64,000 bases of DNA from positions 62,001 through 126,000 of the forward strand of contig CAWBCR010000016.1 in assembly GCA_963787375.1 (NCBI GenBank). The letters are read 5' to 3'. The position numbers and the translations under genes were made by a program. Positions 8,802 through 17,096 of this stretch are shown piece after piece. Within the stretch, counting starts at the first letter, position 1; each line of letters opens with the position of its first letter. The DNA comes from CAWBCR01 sp963787375. GTDB taxonomy: Bacteria; Chloroflexota; Anaerolineae; Aggregatilineales; UBA3940. The notes beneath the pieces were generated by a model. That model had not been told where the DNA came from. It ran no database searches and worked only from the letters and a program-made list of their open reading frames with translations.

Positions 8802-8904
8802 CTTGGAACCTCCTTTGACAACCAGCCTGAAAGCCGAGCCGGCAGTTATGAGTTTATGCCGTGTTTTCGCATTCTCGGCTTACGGGCAAGTGGGGCCGCG
8901 AACG

Positions 8905-8936
8905 ATCAGGATGTTATCTTTGTCATCCTGATTATA
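8905..8936 (-). promoter_or_regulatory. ilvE promoter -10 with overlapping palindromic operator
   Basis: On the minus strand a perfect TATAAT (complement of 8931-8936) runs directly into a perfect 9-base inverted repeat, ATCAGGATG-N10-CATCCTGAT (8905-8913 and 8924-8932). The predicted transcription start falls inside the repeat, the classic position for a repressor site. A hairpin in the leader RNA is an alternative reading. No good -35 was found. Confidence 0.45.
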
Positions 8937-9003
8937 CAGAATTACGACTTCAATGATACACGCTATCGCTGATAAGTAGGGAAATCGTACGGCACTTTTG
9001 CGA

Positions 9004-9040
9004 GCAGGCAGGCCCTACCCTGTGGGTGGAGCCTGCCTGC
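9004..9040. terminator. Hairpin after the Band 7 gene
   Basis: A perfect 10-base stem (9004-9013 with 9031-9040) around a 17-base loop, 30 bases beyond the Band 7 stop. No T tract follows on either strand, so termination strength is uncertain. Confidence 0.45.
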
Positions 9041-9069
9041 GATCCTGCGTCGGATGAGCAAGCCCGCGC

Positions 9070-10152
9070 TTATGGCTGAGTGCTGTCCGACGGGGTAGCC
9101 GGCGTGGGCAGCGGTGTGCTGACCTGCTGCGCGCCTGCCTGCTCCATCAACTGCTGCATGTCGAACAGGAACGGGCTGTTGCTCGGGACGATGATCAGCC
9201 GGACGTTGTCGCCCAGCGAATTGATGTACTGCCACTGGATGAGGTTCGGGTTCTGAGACAGCACCTGGTTGATCAGGTCCAGCGCGTCTGCCTGTGCCGA
9301 CGCCTTGATCGTGATCGAGCGGGCTTCACCATCCGCCTCGATAGCCGCTGAATCGGCGCGGCCCTGCGCTTCGACACGTGCCTGCTCGGCTTCCTGCCGG
9401 GCCTGGTCCACGCGGAACGCGGCCTGCTGCGCCTGCTGCTGCGCGATCTGCTTCTGCTCGATGGCGTCGGTGAACTCCTGCGAGAAGGTAATGTTGCGCA
9501 CCAGGAAATCGGTCAGGATGAAGCCCTCGCGGTCCAGCTTCACGCCCAGAGACTGGGTGACTTGCGCTTCCAGCGTGGCGCGCCCGCCGCTGTAGATCTC
9601 TTCGGCGCTGTACTGCGAGATGGCGTCGCGCACCTCGGATCGCGTTTGCGGCACAATGAACGCATCCAGGAAACCGCCGCGCCAGTTGCGGTACACGAAG
9701 TTGATCTGTGCCGGGTCAATGCGGTAGATGACCGTCACGTCCAGGTTGATGACCTGGCCATCGCTCGAGGTTGCGCGCACGGCCGTGCGGCCCGGTGATT
9801 CGGCCTCGGTGATGCCTGCCATTGTCACGCTCTGCTGCCCCACATCATAGACGATCACCTGGTCGATAAACGGCAGCACCCATGACAGGCCTGCCAGAAG
9901 CGGCTCGCGCAGCGCGGCATCGCCGCTCGCCGTCTGGCGAAACACCACGCCGACTTCGTTGGGCTGGACGAGCACCAGCCCCGCATTAAGCGTGCCCAGC
10001 ACCACGGCGATGACCAGGCAGATAACACCGATGACAATACCAGATCGAACCTTGCGGCCGCGCGTGCTGTTGACGACGGCGAGGGCAATCCCGCCAATCA
10101 TGCCCAGCACCAGCAAGGTAATCACGATGCCAACGACAGTCTTGATAGCCAT
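9070..10152 (-). CDS. SPFH/Band 7 (prohibitin-like) membrane protein
   Basis: 360 residues. Two N-terminal hydrophobic spans (about 4-24 and 36-58) are followed by an SPFH domain (PNEVGVVFRQTASGDAA onward) and a long Gln/Ala-rich coiled coil (EQKQIAQQQAQQAAFRVDQARQEAEQARVEAQGRADSAAIEADGEA region). The C-terminus is flexible (LPTPATPSD). Such proteins form oligomeric cages or membrane microdomain scaffolds and often modulate membrane proteases; the exact role is unknown here. ATG 10152 is chosen because AAGGGGAG sits about 6 bases upstream; a TTG at 10200 would place that Shine-Dalgarno inside the coding region. No NfeD or FtsH partner is adjacent. Confidence 0.85.
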   Translation of the reverse strand: MAIKTVVGIVITLLVLGMIGGIALAVVNSTRGRKVRSGIVIGVICLVIAVVLGTLNAGLVLVQPNEVGVVFRQTASGDAALREPLLAGLSWVLPFIDQVIVYDVGQQSVTMAGITEAESPGRTAVRATSSDGQVINLDVTVIYRIDPAQINFVYRNWRGGFLDAFIVPQTRSEVRDAISQYSAEEIYSGGRATLEAQVTQSLGVKLDREGFILTDFLVRNITFSQEFTDAIEQKQIAQQQAQQAAFRVDQARQEAEQARVEAQGRADSAAIEADGEARSITIKASAQADALDLINQVLSQNPNLIQWQYINSLGDNVRLIIVPSNSPFLFDMQQLMEQAGAQQVSTPLPTPATPSDSTQP

Positions 10153-10326
10153 GTAGTCTCCCCTTCCCTGTAAAGTTCGTTTCGGATTGAGACGGTTCAA
10201 ATGGAGTGCTGTATGAACTGATCGATCCCATTATACAGGAACTGCGCGCAGCATGCCCCCACAAAAAGCAGGGGTGTCGCCCAGCACGGTTGCTGGCCCA
10301 CCGATGAAACTGGTATCATTGCCGGT

Positions 10327-11163
10327 ATGGCACCTCAGTTGGGCCACATTGGCCCGATCACCATCTGGACCTACACCATCCTGCTCGACATCGCTGTCGT
10401 CGCCGGGCTGATCACGCTGGCTGTGCGCGGCCAGCGGCTTAACCACCGTCCTTCAGCCTGGCTCGACGCCGGGCTGCTGGCGCTCGCCGGGGGGCTGATC
10501 GGTGCCCGGCTGGCACATGTCGGCCTGTACTGGGCCTACTTCTCCGAGCACCTCGACGAAACGTATCGCCTGTGGCTGGGCGGTCTCGACTGGCACGGGG
10601 CCATGCTCGGCGGGCTGCTGGGGCTGGCGCTGGGCTGCCGCTGGCGGCGTGTCGCATGGCGGCAGGCGCTCGACGTGCTGGCGCTGCTGCTGCCGCTCGG
10701 TGCGGGGCTGGCGTGGGGCGGCTGCCTGGCGGCGGCCTGTGCCTATGGGCAGGAAATTCCCTCGCTGGCCGGCTACCCGGTATTTATCGCCGCAGAACTG
10801 CCCGACCTGTATGGAATTGTCGTGCCCCGGCTGATGAGCCAGGTATTTGGCATCGCTTTGGGGGTCGTGCTGCTGGGCGTAGCGCTGCTGCTTGCGCGGC
10901 TGATCCGCCGCGCCGGGCTGCGCTTCTGGATCGTGCTGATCCTGCTGGCGCTGGGCGTTTTCGCCATCGGCTTCACGCGCGGCGACTCGATGGCAATGGT
11001 CGGCACGCTGCGGCTTGACCAGGTGCTCGACCTCGTTACAGCCGCGCTGAGCCTCGCCGGGCTGCTGTTCTCGCTGTTCGGCAAAGAGCCTGCGCCGATC
11101 CCTTTCCCCATCGCTGAGCCAGCCGACCTACCCTCGCAAGGAGCGAACAATCATGCAGTTTAA
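10327..11163 (+). CDS. Divergent Lgt-like (prolipoprotein diacylglyceryl transferase family) membrane protein
   Basis: 278 residues with about seven membrane spans. The Lgt-type segments GARLAHV and LDWHGAMLGGLLG (conserved His-Gly) are present. The stretch that in true Lgt reads GRxGNFxNxE is here GGCLAAACAYG, so the conserved Arg, Asn and Glu of the active-site signature are missing. It may be an inactive or re-purposed paralogue rather than the transferase that lipidates the cell's lipoproteins. A possible -10 (TATCAT, 10314-10319) ends 7 bases before ATG 10327 with no Shine-Dalgarno, so the mRNA may be leaderless. The 3' end overlaps the next gene by 11 bases, marking an operon with the NAD synthetase genes. 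Confidence 0.7.
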   Translation: MAPQLGHIGPITIWTYTILLDIAVVAGLITLAVRGQRLNHRPSAWLDAGLLALAGGLIGARLAHVGLYWAYFSEHLDETYRLWLGGLDWHGAMLGGLLGLALGCRWRRVAWRQALDVLALLLPLGAGLAWGGCLAAACAYGQEIPSLAGYPVFIAAELPDLYGIVVPRLMSQVFGIALGVVLLGVALLLARLIRRAGLRFWIVLILLALGVFAIGFTRGDSMAMVGTLRLDQVLDLVTAALSLAGLLFSLFGKEPAPIPFPIAEPADLPSQGANNHAV

Positions 11164-12031
11164 GCTGGGCATGGCCCAGATCAACACCGTGCTGGGTGAC
11201 GTTGAAGCCAACCTGGAGAAGCACCTGTCGTTCATCGAGCAGGCGCGGGCGCAGCACGTCGAATTGCTGTGCTTCCCGGAGCTCTCGCTGACAGGCTACA
11301 ATCTCCAAGATCTCAGCTACACTGTCGCCATGCGCCCCACGCCCGGTAACCCGATCTTCAAGCCACTGTTCGGGGCCAGCCACGACCTCGACATCGTCGT
11401 TGGTTTCGTTGACGAGGATGAGCGGCACCGCATCTATATCGCCTCGGCCTACCTCAGCGGCGGCGAGTTGCTGCACGTGCATCACAAGGTCTACCTGCCC
11501 ACCTATACGCTGTTCGATGAGGGACGCTACTTCGCCTGGGGCAACGACCTGCGCGCCTTCGATACGCGCTTTGGGCGGGTCGGCATGCTGATCTGCGAGG
11601 ATTTCTGGCACGCTGCCCCACCGTATTTGCTGTGGTTGGATGGGGCCGATATTCTGCTGCTGATGTCCGCCAGCCCCGGGCGCGGGCTTGACCAGAGCGA
11701 CACGCTGGCCAGCGCGCGCTGGGTCGAGCGGGTGACGCAGGCCTATTCGGCGCTGTTCACGGATTTTGTGGTGCACACCAACCGCGTCGGCTTCGAGGAT
11801 GGCTTCATGTTCTGGGGCGGCACGCTGGCCTACGATCCCGACGGTGAGCTCATCGCACAGGCCCCGCCGCTGGAAGAAGCGCTGCTCGTCGTCGATATCG
11901 ACACCGGTCACCTGCACCGCACCCGCGCGCGCCTGCCACTGTTGCGCGACGAGCGCACCGCTCTGACAGCACGCACACTGGAACGCATCGTGAGCGGTCC
12001 TCCGCATGCTGGCGACGGGGAGAGGAAATAG
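11153..12031 (+). CDS. Nitrilase-fold glutamine amidohydrolase, NAD synthetase glutaminase subunit
   Basis: 292 residues with the carbon-nitrogen hydrolase triad in order: Glu in FPELSLTGY (about residue 43), Lys in HHKVYLPTY (about 112) and Cys in ICEDFWH (about 147). The N-terminus (KLGMAQINTVLGD) and these blocks resemble the glutaminase domain that is fused to the synthetase in glutamine-dependent NAD synthetase. Here it is a separate gene, with the NH3-dependent synthetase following after only 3 bases. It probably supplies ammonia from glutamine for NAD formation (inference from context and family). It overlaps the preceding Lgt-like gene. The best alternative is a general amidase. Confidence 0.8.
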   Translation: MQFKLGMAQINTVLGDVEANLEKHLSFIEQARAQHVELLCFPELSLTGYNLQDLSYTVAMRPTPGNPIFKPLFGASHDLDIVVGFVDEDERHRIYIASAYLSGGELLHVHHKVYLPTYTLFDEGRYFAWGNDLRAFDTRFGRVGMLICEDFWHAAPPYLLWLDGADILLLMSASPGRGLDQSDTLASARWVERVTQAYSALFTDFVVHTNRVGFEDGFMFWGGTLAYDPDGELIAQAPPLEEALLVVDIDTGHLHRTRARLPLLRDERTALTARTLERIVSGPPHAGDGERK

Positions 12032-12034
12032 CCG

Positions 12035-12874
12035 ATGGCTGTCGAACGCATTCTCGACCAGCTCCAGATCAACACCGGCCTAGCTCGCAACATCCTCACG
12101 GCCTTCATTCGTGACGAGGTCACGCGGGTGGGGTTCTCACGAGCAGTAGTGGGACTATCCGGCGGCGTCAACTCGTCGCTGGTAGCTTACCTGACGGCGG
12201 AGGCGCTCGGCGCAGAGAACGTGCTCGGCCTGCGCATGCCCTACCAATCCTCTTCGCAGGAAAGCCTGGACCATGCGCAAATGGTGATTGACGCGCTGGG
12301 CATCCGGCACGACACCGTCGACATCACACCGATGGTCGATCCGCTGTTCGAGCGCTTCCCGGACGCCAACTCGATGCGGCGCGGCAACGTCATGGCCCGC
12401 CAGCGCATGATCATCCTCTACGACCAGTCTGCGGCGTTTGGCGGGCTGGTCGTCGGCACCAGCAACAAGACCGAGTCGCTGCTGGGCTATTCGACCCTCT
12501 ACGGTGACAGCGCCGCCGCGCTGCACCCGCTGGGCGACCTGTACAAGAACCAGGTGCGCCAGCTTGCGCGGGCGATGGGCGTGCCGCAAGCCATCGTCGA
12601 TAAAGCGCCCTCCGCCGATCTGTGGCCCGGCCAGACCGACGAAGGTGATCTGGGCTACACCTACAACTCTGCCGATCAACTCCTGTACCTGCTTGTCGAC
12701 CGGCGCTACACGCTCGACGAAGCGGTCGAGGCCGGCTTCGAGCGTACCTTTGTCGAGCGGGTGTGGCGCACTGTGCGCCAATCGCACTACAAGCGCCGTC
12801 CCCCGATTGTTGCCAAAATCTCGCAGCGAACCATCGGCCATGATTTCCTGTACATGCGTGACTGGGGAACGTAG
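12035..12874 (+). CDS. nadE: NAD synthetase, ammonia-dependent type
   Basis: 279 residues, usual length for stand-alone NadE. It makes NAD from deamido-NAD, ATP and ammonia. The PP-loop reads GLSGGVNSSLVA (residues about 40-51); the normal motif is SGGIDSS, so the conserved Asp is Asn here. Downstream motifs are intact: GTSNKTESLLGY, GDLYKNQV, PSADLWPGQTDEGDLGY and the C-terminal KRRPPIVAKIS. It follows the glutaminase gene by 3 bases, together a split version of the two-domain enzyme. Whether the Asn weakens pyrophosphate/Mg binding needs a test. Confidence 0.92.
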   Translation: MAVERILDQLQINTGLARNILTAFIRDEVTRVGFSRAVVGLSGGVNSSLVAYLTAEALGAENVLGLRMPYQSSSQESLDHAQMVIDALGIRHDTVDITPMVDPLFERFPDANSMRRGNVMARQRMIILYDQSAAFGGLVVGTSNKTESLLGYSTLYGDSAAALHPLGDLYKNQVRQLARAMGVPQAIVDKAPSADLWPGQTDEGDLGYTYNSADQLLYLLVDRRYTLDEAVEAGFERTFVERVWRTVRQSHYKRRPPIVAKISQRTIGHDFLYMRDWGT

Positions 12875-12901
12875 CGCCGCGTTCACGGGCACTTACCGAG
12901 C

Positions 12902-12930
12902 TTGCAAATCCGGCGGAAGCGTATTATAGT
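12902..12930 (+). promoter_or_regulatory. Candidate promoter for the glmU operon
   Basis: TTGCAA (12902-12907) and TATAGT (12925-12930) are 17 bases apart, in the 273-base gap between nadE and glmU. A start near 12937 would give a leader of about 210 bases. Nothing else recognisable lies in this gap. Confidence 0.45.
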
Positions 12931-13147
12931 CAGGCCTCAAATGACTTGTCTTAGTGCAGGCAGCACGCCGTATGCGGCTGCCGGAAAATCGTTTATTCGC
13001 CAGTTCAGTGAACACATCTGACGATCCCCCATCTAGTCATAGCCGTTACCCATCACGAGCGTTTTCAGCCTGCCGAGTGAGCGCCGTTCACCCGGCCCTT
13101 TGCGCTGCCGGGGAGGTCGCCAGCAGGCACATTCCAGGGAGGCGTGT

Positions 13148-14509
13148 GTGACTCTCGATGTCGTGATTCTGGCAGCCGGGCAGGGCACGCGGATGAAATC
13201 CACGCTGGCCAAGGTGCTGCATCGTCTGGGCGGGCAGCCGTTGGTGCTGTATGGTGTGCGCACCGCTGCCGCGATCAGCCGCCGCCCGCCGGTGCTGGTC
13301 ATCGGGCATGGCAGCGACGCAGTGCGCGAGACAGTCGGCGAGGCAGCACGCTACGTGGAACAAGCCGAGCAGTTGGGCACGGGTCACGCCGTCGCCCAGA
13401 CGCGCGCGCTGCTGCAAAGTCAGTGCGACCACGTGATCGTGTATTACGCCGATATGCCCCTGCTGCGCGCCGAAACCCTCCACGCGCTGTACGACGCCCA
13501 GCAGGACAACGTCGGGCCGATCAGCATGCTGACCCACGTCACCGACACCCCGCGCGGCTTCGGACGCATCCTGAAGGACGCAGACGGCCACGTGCAGGCC
13601 ATCATCGAAGAGGCGCAGGCCACGCCCAAGCAACTCGCCATCCGCGAGGTAAACGACGGCGTCTACTGCTTCGACGCCGCCTGGCTGTGGGATCACGTCG
13701 ACGCCATCCCCATGAGCCCCAAGGGCGAATACTACGTCACGGACCTCGTCGCGATGGCCGTGGAGGAGGGCCTGCCGGTCAACGCCATCCTCGTGGATGA
13801 CGCCGACGAGATGCTGGGCATCAATACCCGAGTGCACCTTGCCGAAGCAGAGGCGGCGCTGCGCTGGCGCGTCAACGAGGCGCTGATGTTGGCCGGCGTG
13901 ACCCTGCTTGACCCGGCCACGACCTACATCGAGCCAACAGTTGCCGTCGGGCGCGACACCATCATCCTGCCCAACACGCACATTCAGGGCAGCACAATCA
14001 TCGGCGAAGGCTGCGTCATCGGGCCTAACACCGTCATCACCAACTCGACCATCGGCAGCCGCTGCGCGGTCAAAGCATCGTTTATCGAATCGGCGGTGCT
14101 GGAAGATGGCGTCGACGTGGGTCCGTTCGGCCACTTGCGGAAAGGCGCGTACCTCGAATCGGGTGTCCACATGGGCAACTTTGGCGAGGTCAAGAACAGC
14201 CGGCTGCGCCGGGGTGTCAAGATGGGCCACTTCAGCTACATCGGCGATGGCGACATCGGCGAGGAAACGAACATCGGCGCGGGGACCATCACCTGCAACT
14301 TTGACGGCGTTAACAAACATAAGACGGTGACCGGCAAGAACGTCTTTATCGGCAGCGACACGATGTTGGTCGCGCCCGTCACGCTGGGCGATAACGCCCG
14401 GACCGGCGCGGGCTCGGTCGTCACGCATGACGTTCCCGATGGCGGCCTGGTGTACGGCGTCCCGGCCCGGCCACCTACCCCTGAGCCACCTGACGAAAGC
14501 AAGACATAG
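13148..14509 (+). CDS. glmU: Bifunctional GlcNAc-1-phosphate uridylyltransferase / glucosamine-1-phosphate acetyltransferase
   Basis: 453 residues, full GlmU length. It makes UDP-GlcNAc for peptidoglycan and surface glycans in two steps. The N-terminal uridylyltransferase has LAAGQGTRMKS (residues 6-16), YADMPLL and the EVNDGVYCF segment. The C-terminal left-handed beta-helix has hexapeptide repeats with the acetyl-CoA and sugar-binding blocks FGHLRKGAYL, GNFGEVKNS and GAGTITCNFDG. GTG 13148 is chosen: GGGAGG (13137-13142) lies 5 bases upstream, and upstream in-frame sequence is not protein-like. It starts a run of closely spaced genes, glmU, CNNM/CBS, cdd and recO. Confidence 0.94.
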   Translation: MTLDVVILAAGQGTRMKSTLAKVLHRLGGQPLVLYGVRTAAAISRRPPVLVIGHGSDAVRETVGEAARYVEQAEQLGTGHAVAQTRALLQSQCDHVIVYYADMPLLRAETLHALYDAQQDNVGPISMLTHVTDTPRGFGRILKDADGHVQAIIEEAQATPKQLAIREVNDGVYCFDAAWLWDHVDAIPMSPKGEYYVTDLVAMAVEEGLPVNAILVDDADEMLGINTRVHLAEAEAALRWRVNEALMLAGVTLLDPATTYIEPTVAVGRDTIILPNTHIQGSTIIGEGCVIGPNTVITNSTIGSRCAVKASFIESAVLEDGVDVGPFGHLRKGAYLESGVHMGNFGEVKNSRLRRGVKMGHFSYIGDGDIGEETNIGAGTITCNFDGVNKHKTVTGKNVFIGSDTMLVAPVTLGDNARTGAGSVVTHDVPDGGLVYGVPARPPTPEPPDESKT

Positions 14510-14523
14510 GAAGAGTGTGAACT

Positions 14524-15879
14524 GTGGACCCTGCCATACGGGGCCTCATCGGCCTCGCAATCCTGCTCATCATTGACAGTTTCTTCTCGGCAGCCCGCAC
14601 GGCTCTGGGTAACGTTCGCCGCCAGAGTCTGCGCGACCTGGCCGACAAAGGCGACGCACGCGCCAGCCGCGCGCTGGCTGTAGCTGAAGACTCGATCAAG
14701 GTAATCAGCACGTTCCGGCTGGCCAACCTGCTCACCCACTTTGTAACCGGCGCGGTTGTGACGGCGCTTCTACTTCCGCCGTTGGCCACATGGGTCAATT
14801 CGTGGCTGCCGTTGAGCAGCACGGTGACGGTTACGCTCGTCTATGTGGTGTCCATCCCGCTGGCCGCCCTGGCAACCTTCCTGCTGTCTGAGTCGCTGCC
14901 TGAGTTGATGGTCCAGCGCGACCCGGCTCGCTGGGCGATGGCGTTGGCCGCCCCTGCCCGCGTGACGATTGCGCTCTTCGCACCGCTGGTAGCGGTGATC
15001 GCTGGCGGGCGGCGTCTGCTGGCGGGCGCGGTCGATAGTACGGCGCTGGTCACCGAAGAGGAGATCATGACGCTGGTCGACGCGGGTCAGGAAGAAGGCT
15101 CTATCGAACAGAACGAGAAGGAGATGATCTACTCTGTTTTCCAGCTTGGCGAGACACTGGCCCGCGAGATCATGGTGCCGCGGATCGACATCGTCGCGCT
15201 GGAGATCGCCACGCCGCTCGAAGAGGCACGCGAGGTGATCATCAAGGCGGGCCATTCCCGTATCCCGGTATACGGCAAATCGCTCGATCACGTCGAGGGC
15301 CTGCTATACGCCAAAGACCTGCTCGAAGTCTGGCACGCCGGTAAAGACTCGTTTGACATGCGCGCGCTGCTGCGCCCGGCACAGTTCGTTCCGGAATCCA
15401 AGCACGTGTCTGACCTGCTGCGCGAACTTCAGTCCGCCAAAGTGCACATGGCGATTGTCATCGACGAATACGGCGGCACCGCCGGTCTGGTGACGATTGA
15501 GGACATCATCGAGGAGATATTCGGCGAGATACTGGACGAATACGACGAAGCCGAGGAGGCGGTGGTTGAGACGGTCGGCGACGGCGAGTTCATCTTTGAC
15601 GCCCGCATCAGCCTCGATGACTTCAACCACCTGCTGGATGTCGAATTGTCGGACGATCTGGGCGATACGCTGGGCGGTTATATCTACGGGCAGCTTGGCA
15701 AGGTTCCCGAGGCGGGTGAGATCGTCGATACGAACCGGCTGCACATGGAAGTGTTGAGTGTCGACGACCGACGCATCCGCAAGGTGCGTGTGGTGAAGCT
15801 CGCGCCGGAAGAGACACCCGCCCAACCTGAGGAATCCAACGGAAAAGCCAACCATGCCCAAAATGGAACGGACCATTGA
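14524..15879 (+). CDS. CNNM/CBS-domain (HlyC/CorC family) transporter-like protein
   Basis: 451 residues. The N-terminal DUF21/CNNM membrane domain (about residues 1-190, three to four spans) is followed by a CBS pair (MVPRIDIVALE; HSRIPVYGKSLDHVEGLLYAKDLL; MAIVIDEYGGTAGLVTIEDIIEEIFG) and a C-terminal CorC_HlyC domain (FDARISLDDFNHLL to the end). Members are implicated in Mg2+ or Co2+ efflux; the old haemolysin name is not informative. GTG start at 14524, 14 bases after the glmU stop with AGGAAGA upstream. It overlaps cdd by 26 bases, so the genes are coupled. Confidence 0.86.
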   Translation: MDPAIRGLIGLAILLIIDSFFSAARTALGNVRRQSLRDLADKGDARASRALAVAEDSIKVISTFRLANLLTHFVTGAVVTALLLPPLATWVNSWLPLSSTVTVTLVYVVSIPLAALATFLLSESLPELMVQRDPARWAMALAAPARVTIALFAPLVAVIAGGRRLLAGAVDSTALVTEEEIMTLVDAGQEEGSIEQNEKEMIYSVFQLGETLAREIMVPRIDIVALEIATPLEEAREVIIKAGHSRIPVYGKSLDHVEGLLYAKDLLEVWHAGKDSFDMRALLRPAQFVPESKHVSDLLRELQSAKVHMAIVIDEYGGTAGLVTIEDIIEEIFGEILDEYDEAEEAVVETVGDGEFIFDARISLDDFNHLLDVELSDDLGDTLGGYIYGQLGKVPEAGEIVDTNRLHMEVLSVDDRRIRKVRVVKLAPEETPAQPEESNGKANHAQNGTDH

Positions 15880-16267
15880 TCGTGAGGCGCTGGTCAACGC
15901 AGCGCGTGAAGCCCGCCAGCGTGCCTACGCGCCCTACAGCAAGTACAGGGTCGGCGCGGCGCTCCTGACCGCCGACGGCACGATCTACACTGGCTGCAAC
16001 GTCGAGAACGCCTCCTACCCGGCCTCCATCTGCGCCGAGCGCGTCGCCATAACCAAGGCTGTCTCAGAGGGCCGTACCGAGTTTGTAGCCATTGCCGTCG
16101 TCACGAGGAACGCCGGCACCCCATGTGGCATCTGTCGCCAGGTGATGAGCGAGTTCGCGCCGGATATGCGCGTCATCATCGCCGACCTCGATACCATCCA
16201 CGTTGACCGCAGCGTCGACGAGTTCCTGCCCTACCACTTCGACGCCGGCAAGCTCGACATGGATTAA
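15854..16267 (+). CDS. cdd: Cytidine deaminase
   Basis: 137 residues, the small tetrameric type. It converts cytidine/deoxycytidine to uridine/deoxyuridine for pyrimidine salvage. Zinc and catalytic residues are visible: C60 and E62 in CAERVA, C91 and C94 in TPCGICRQ. The N-terminal YAPYSKYRVGAALL and GCNVENASY blocks bind the nucleoside. It starts inside the end of the CNNM gene and is followed by recO after 7 bases. Confidence 0.95.
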   Translation: MPKMERTIDREALVNAAREARQRAYAPYSKYRVGAALLTADGTIYTGCNVENASYPASICAERVAITKAVSEGRTEFVAIAVVTRNAGTPCGICRQVMSEFAPDMRVIIADLDTIHVDRSVDEFLPYHFDAGKLDMD

Positions 16268-16274
16268 GGCGCAT

Positions 16275-17096
16275 ATGCCAGTCTCCGATCGCGTTTATCG
16301 CACCGAAGCGATTGTCCTGCGCCGCCACGATCTGGGCGAGACGGACCGTATTCTAACGCTGTACTCCCGTGACTACGGCAAGATCAGGGTGGTCGCTAAA
16401 GGCGTGCGCAAGCCCAGCAGCCGCAAAGCTGGCCACGTCGAGTTGTTTGTGCGCGCTGACGTGCTGGTTGCCAGGGGCCGCTCGCTGGACGTGCTCACCC
16501 AGGTCGAGATGATCGATGCCTTCCAACCGCTGCGCACCGACCTCGTCCGTGCGACCTACGCCGCGCACGTCGTAGAGCTGCTCGACGCCTTCACCGAGGA
16601 CTCCGATGAGAACGCCGCCCTGTACGGGCTGCTGGCCAGCGGCCTGCGCTGGATCAGCGAGACGGACGACCTGCGCCGCACGGCCCGCTACTACGAGCTG
16701 CACCTGCTTGACCTGGCCGGCTATCGGCCTGAGCTGTTCCAGTGTGCGGTGTGCGGCGAGCCGATCAAGCCGCAGAACCAGTTCTTCAGCGCCGCCGATG
16801 GCGGCGTTGTGTGCCCCCGCTGCAGCCACGAACGCCCGCGCGCGCGCCGCCTGTCGCTGAACGCGCTCAAGGTGCTGCGCTATATGCAGACTCGCCCGTT
16901 TCAGGTCGTCGAACAGCTTACGCTGGGAAACGCCGTTCAGAACGAGTGCGAGCGCCTGCTGCACGATGCCCTGACGTATTACCTGGAGCGGCAGCTCAAA
17001 TCGGCGGCGTTTCTGGAGCGGCTGCGGCACGAAGAAGCCGAGGCTCTGAAGAAGAACCCCGGCTCTGAATCACCTGGAACAGACGCGGCAGGCTAG
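16275..17096 (+). CDS. recO: DNA repair protein RecO
   Basis: 273 residues. RecO anneals single strands and loads RecA with RecR at gaps. Visible: the N-terminal OB-fold (YRTEAIVLRRHDLGETDRILTLYSRDYGKIRVVAKGVRKPSS) and a zinc site CAVC-x17-20-CPRC near residues 155-180. ATG 16275 (CATATGCCAG) is used, since the upstream in-frame residues are from the cdd region and not RecO-like. The C-terminus is Glu/Lys-rich. The gene ends 4 bases into the convergent response-regulator gene. Confidence 0.92.
   Translation: MPVSDRVYRTEAIVLRRHDLGETDRILTLYSRDYGKIRVVAKGVRKPSSRKAGHVELFVRADVLVARGRSLDVLTQVEMIDAFQPLRTDLVRATYAAHVVELLDAFTEDSDENAALYGLLASGLRWISETDDLRRTARYYELHLLDLAGYRPELFQCAVCGEPIKPQNQFFSAADGGVVCPRCSHERPRARRLSLNALKVLRYMQTRPFQVVEQLTLGNAVQNECERLLHDALTYYLERQLKSAAFLERLRHEEAEALKKNPGSESPGTDAAG

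Noticed and set aside
13088..14428. 446-codon minus-strand frame opposite glmU
   Set aside because: Shadow of the complete and highly conserved GlmU.
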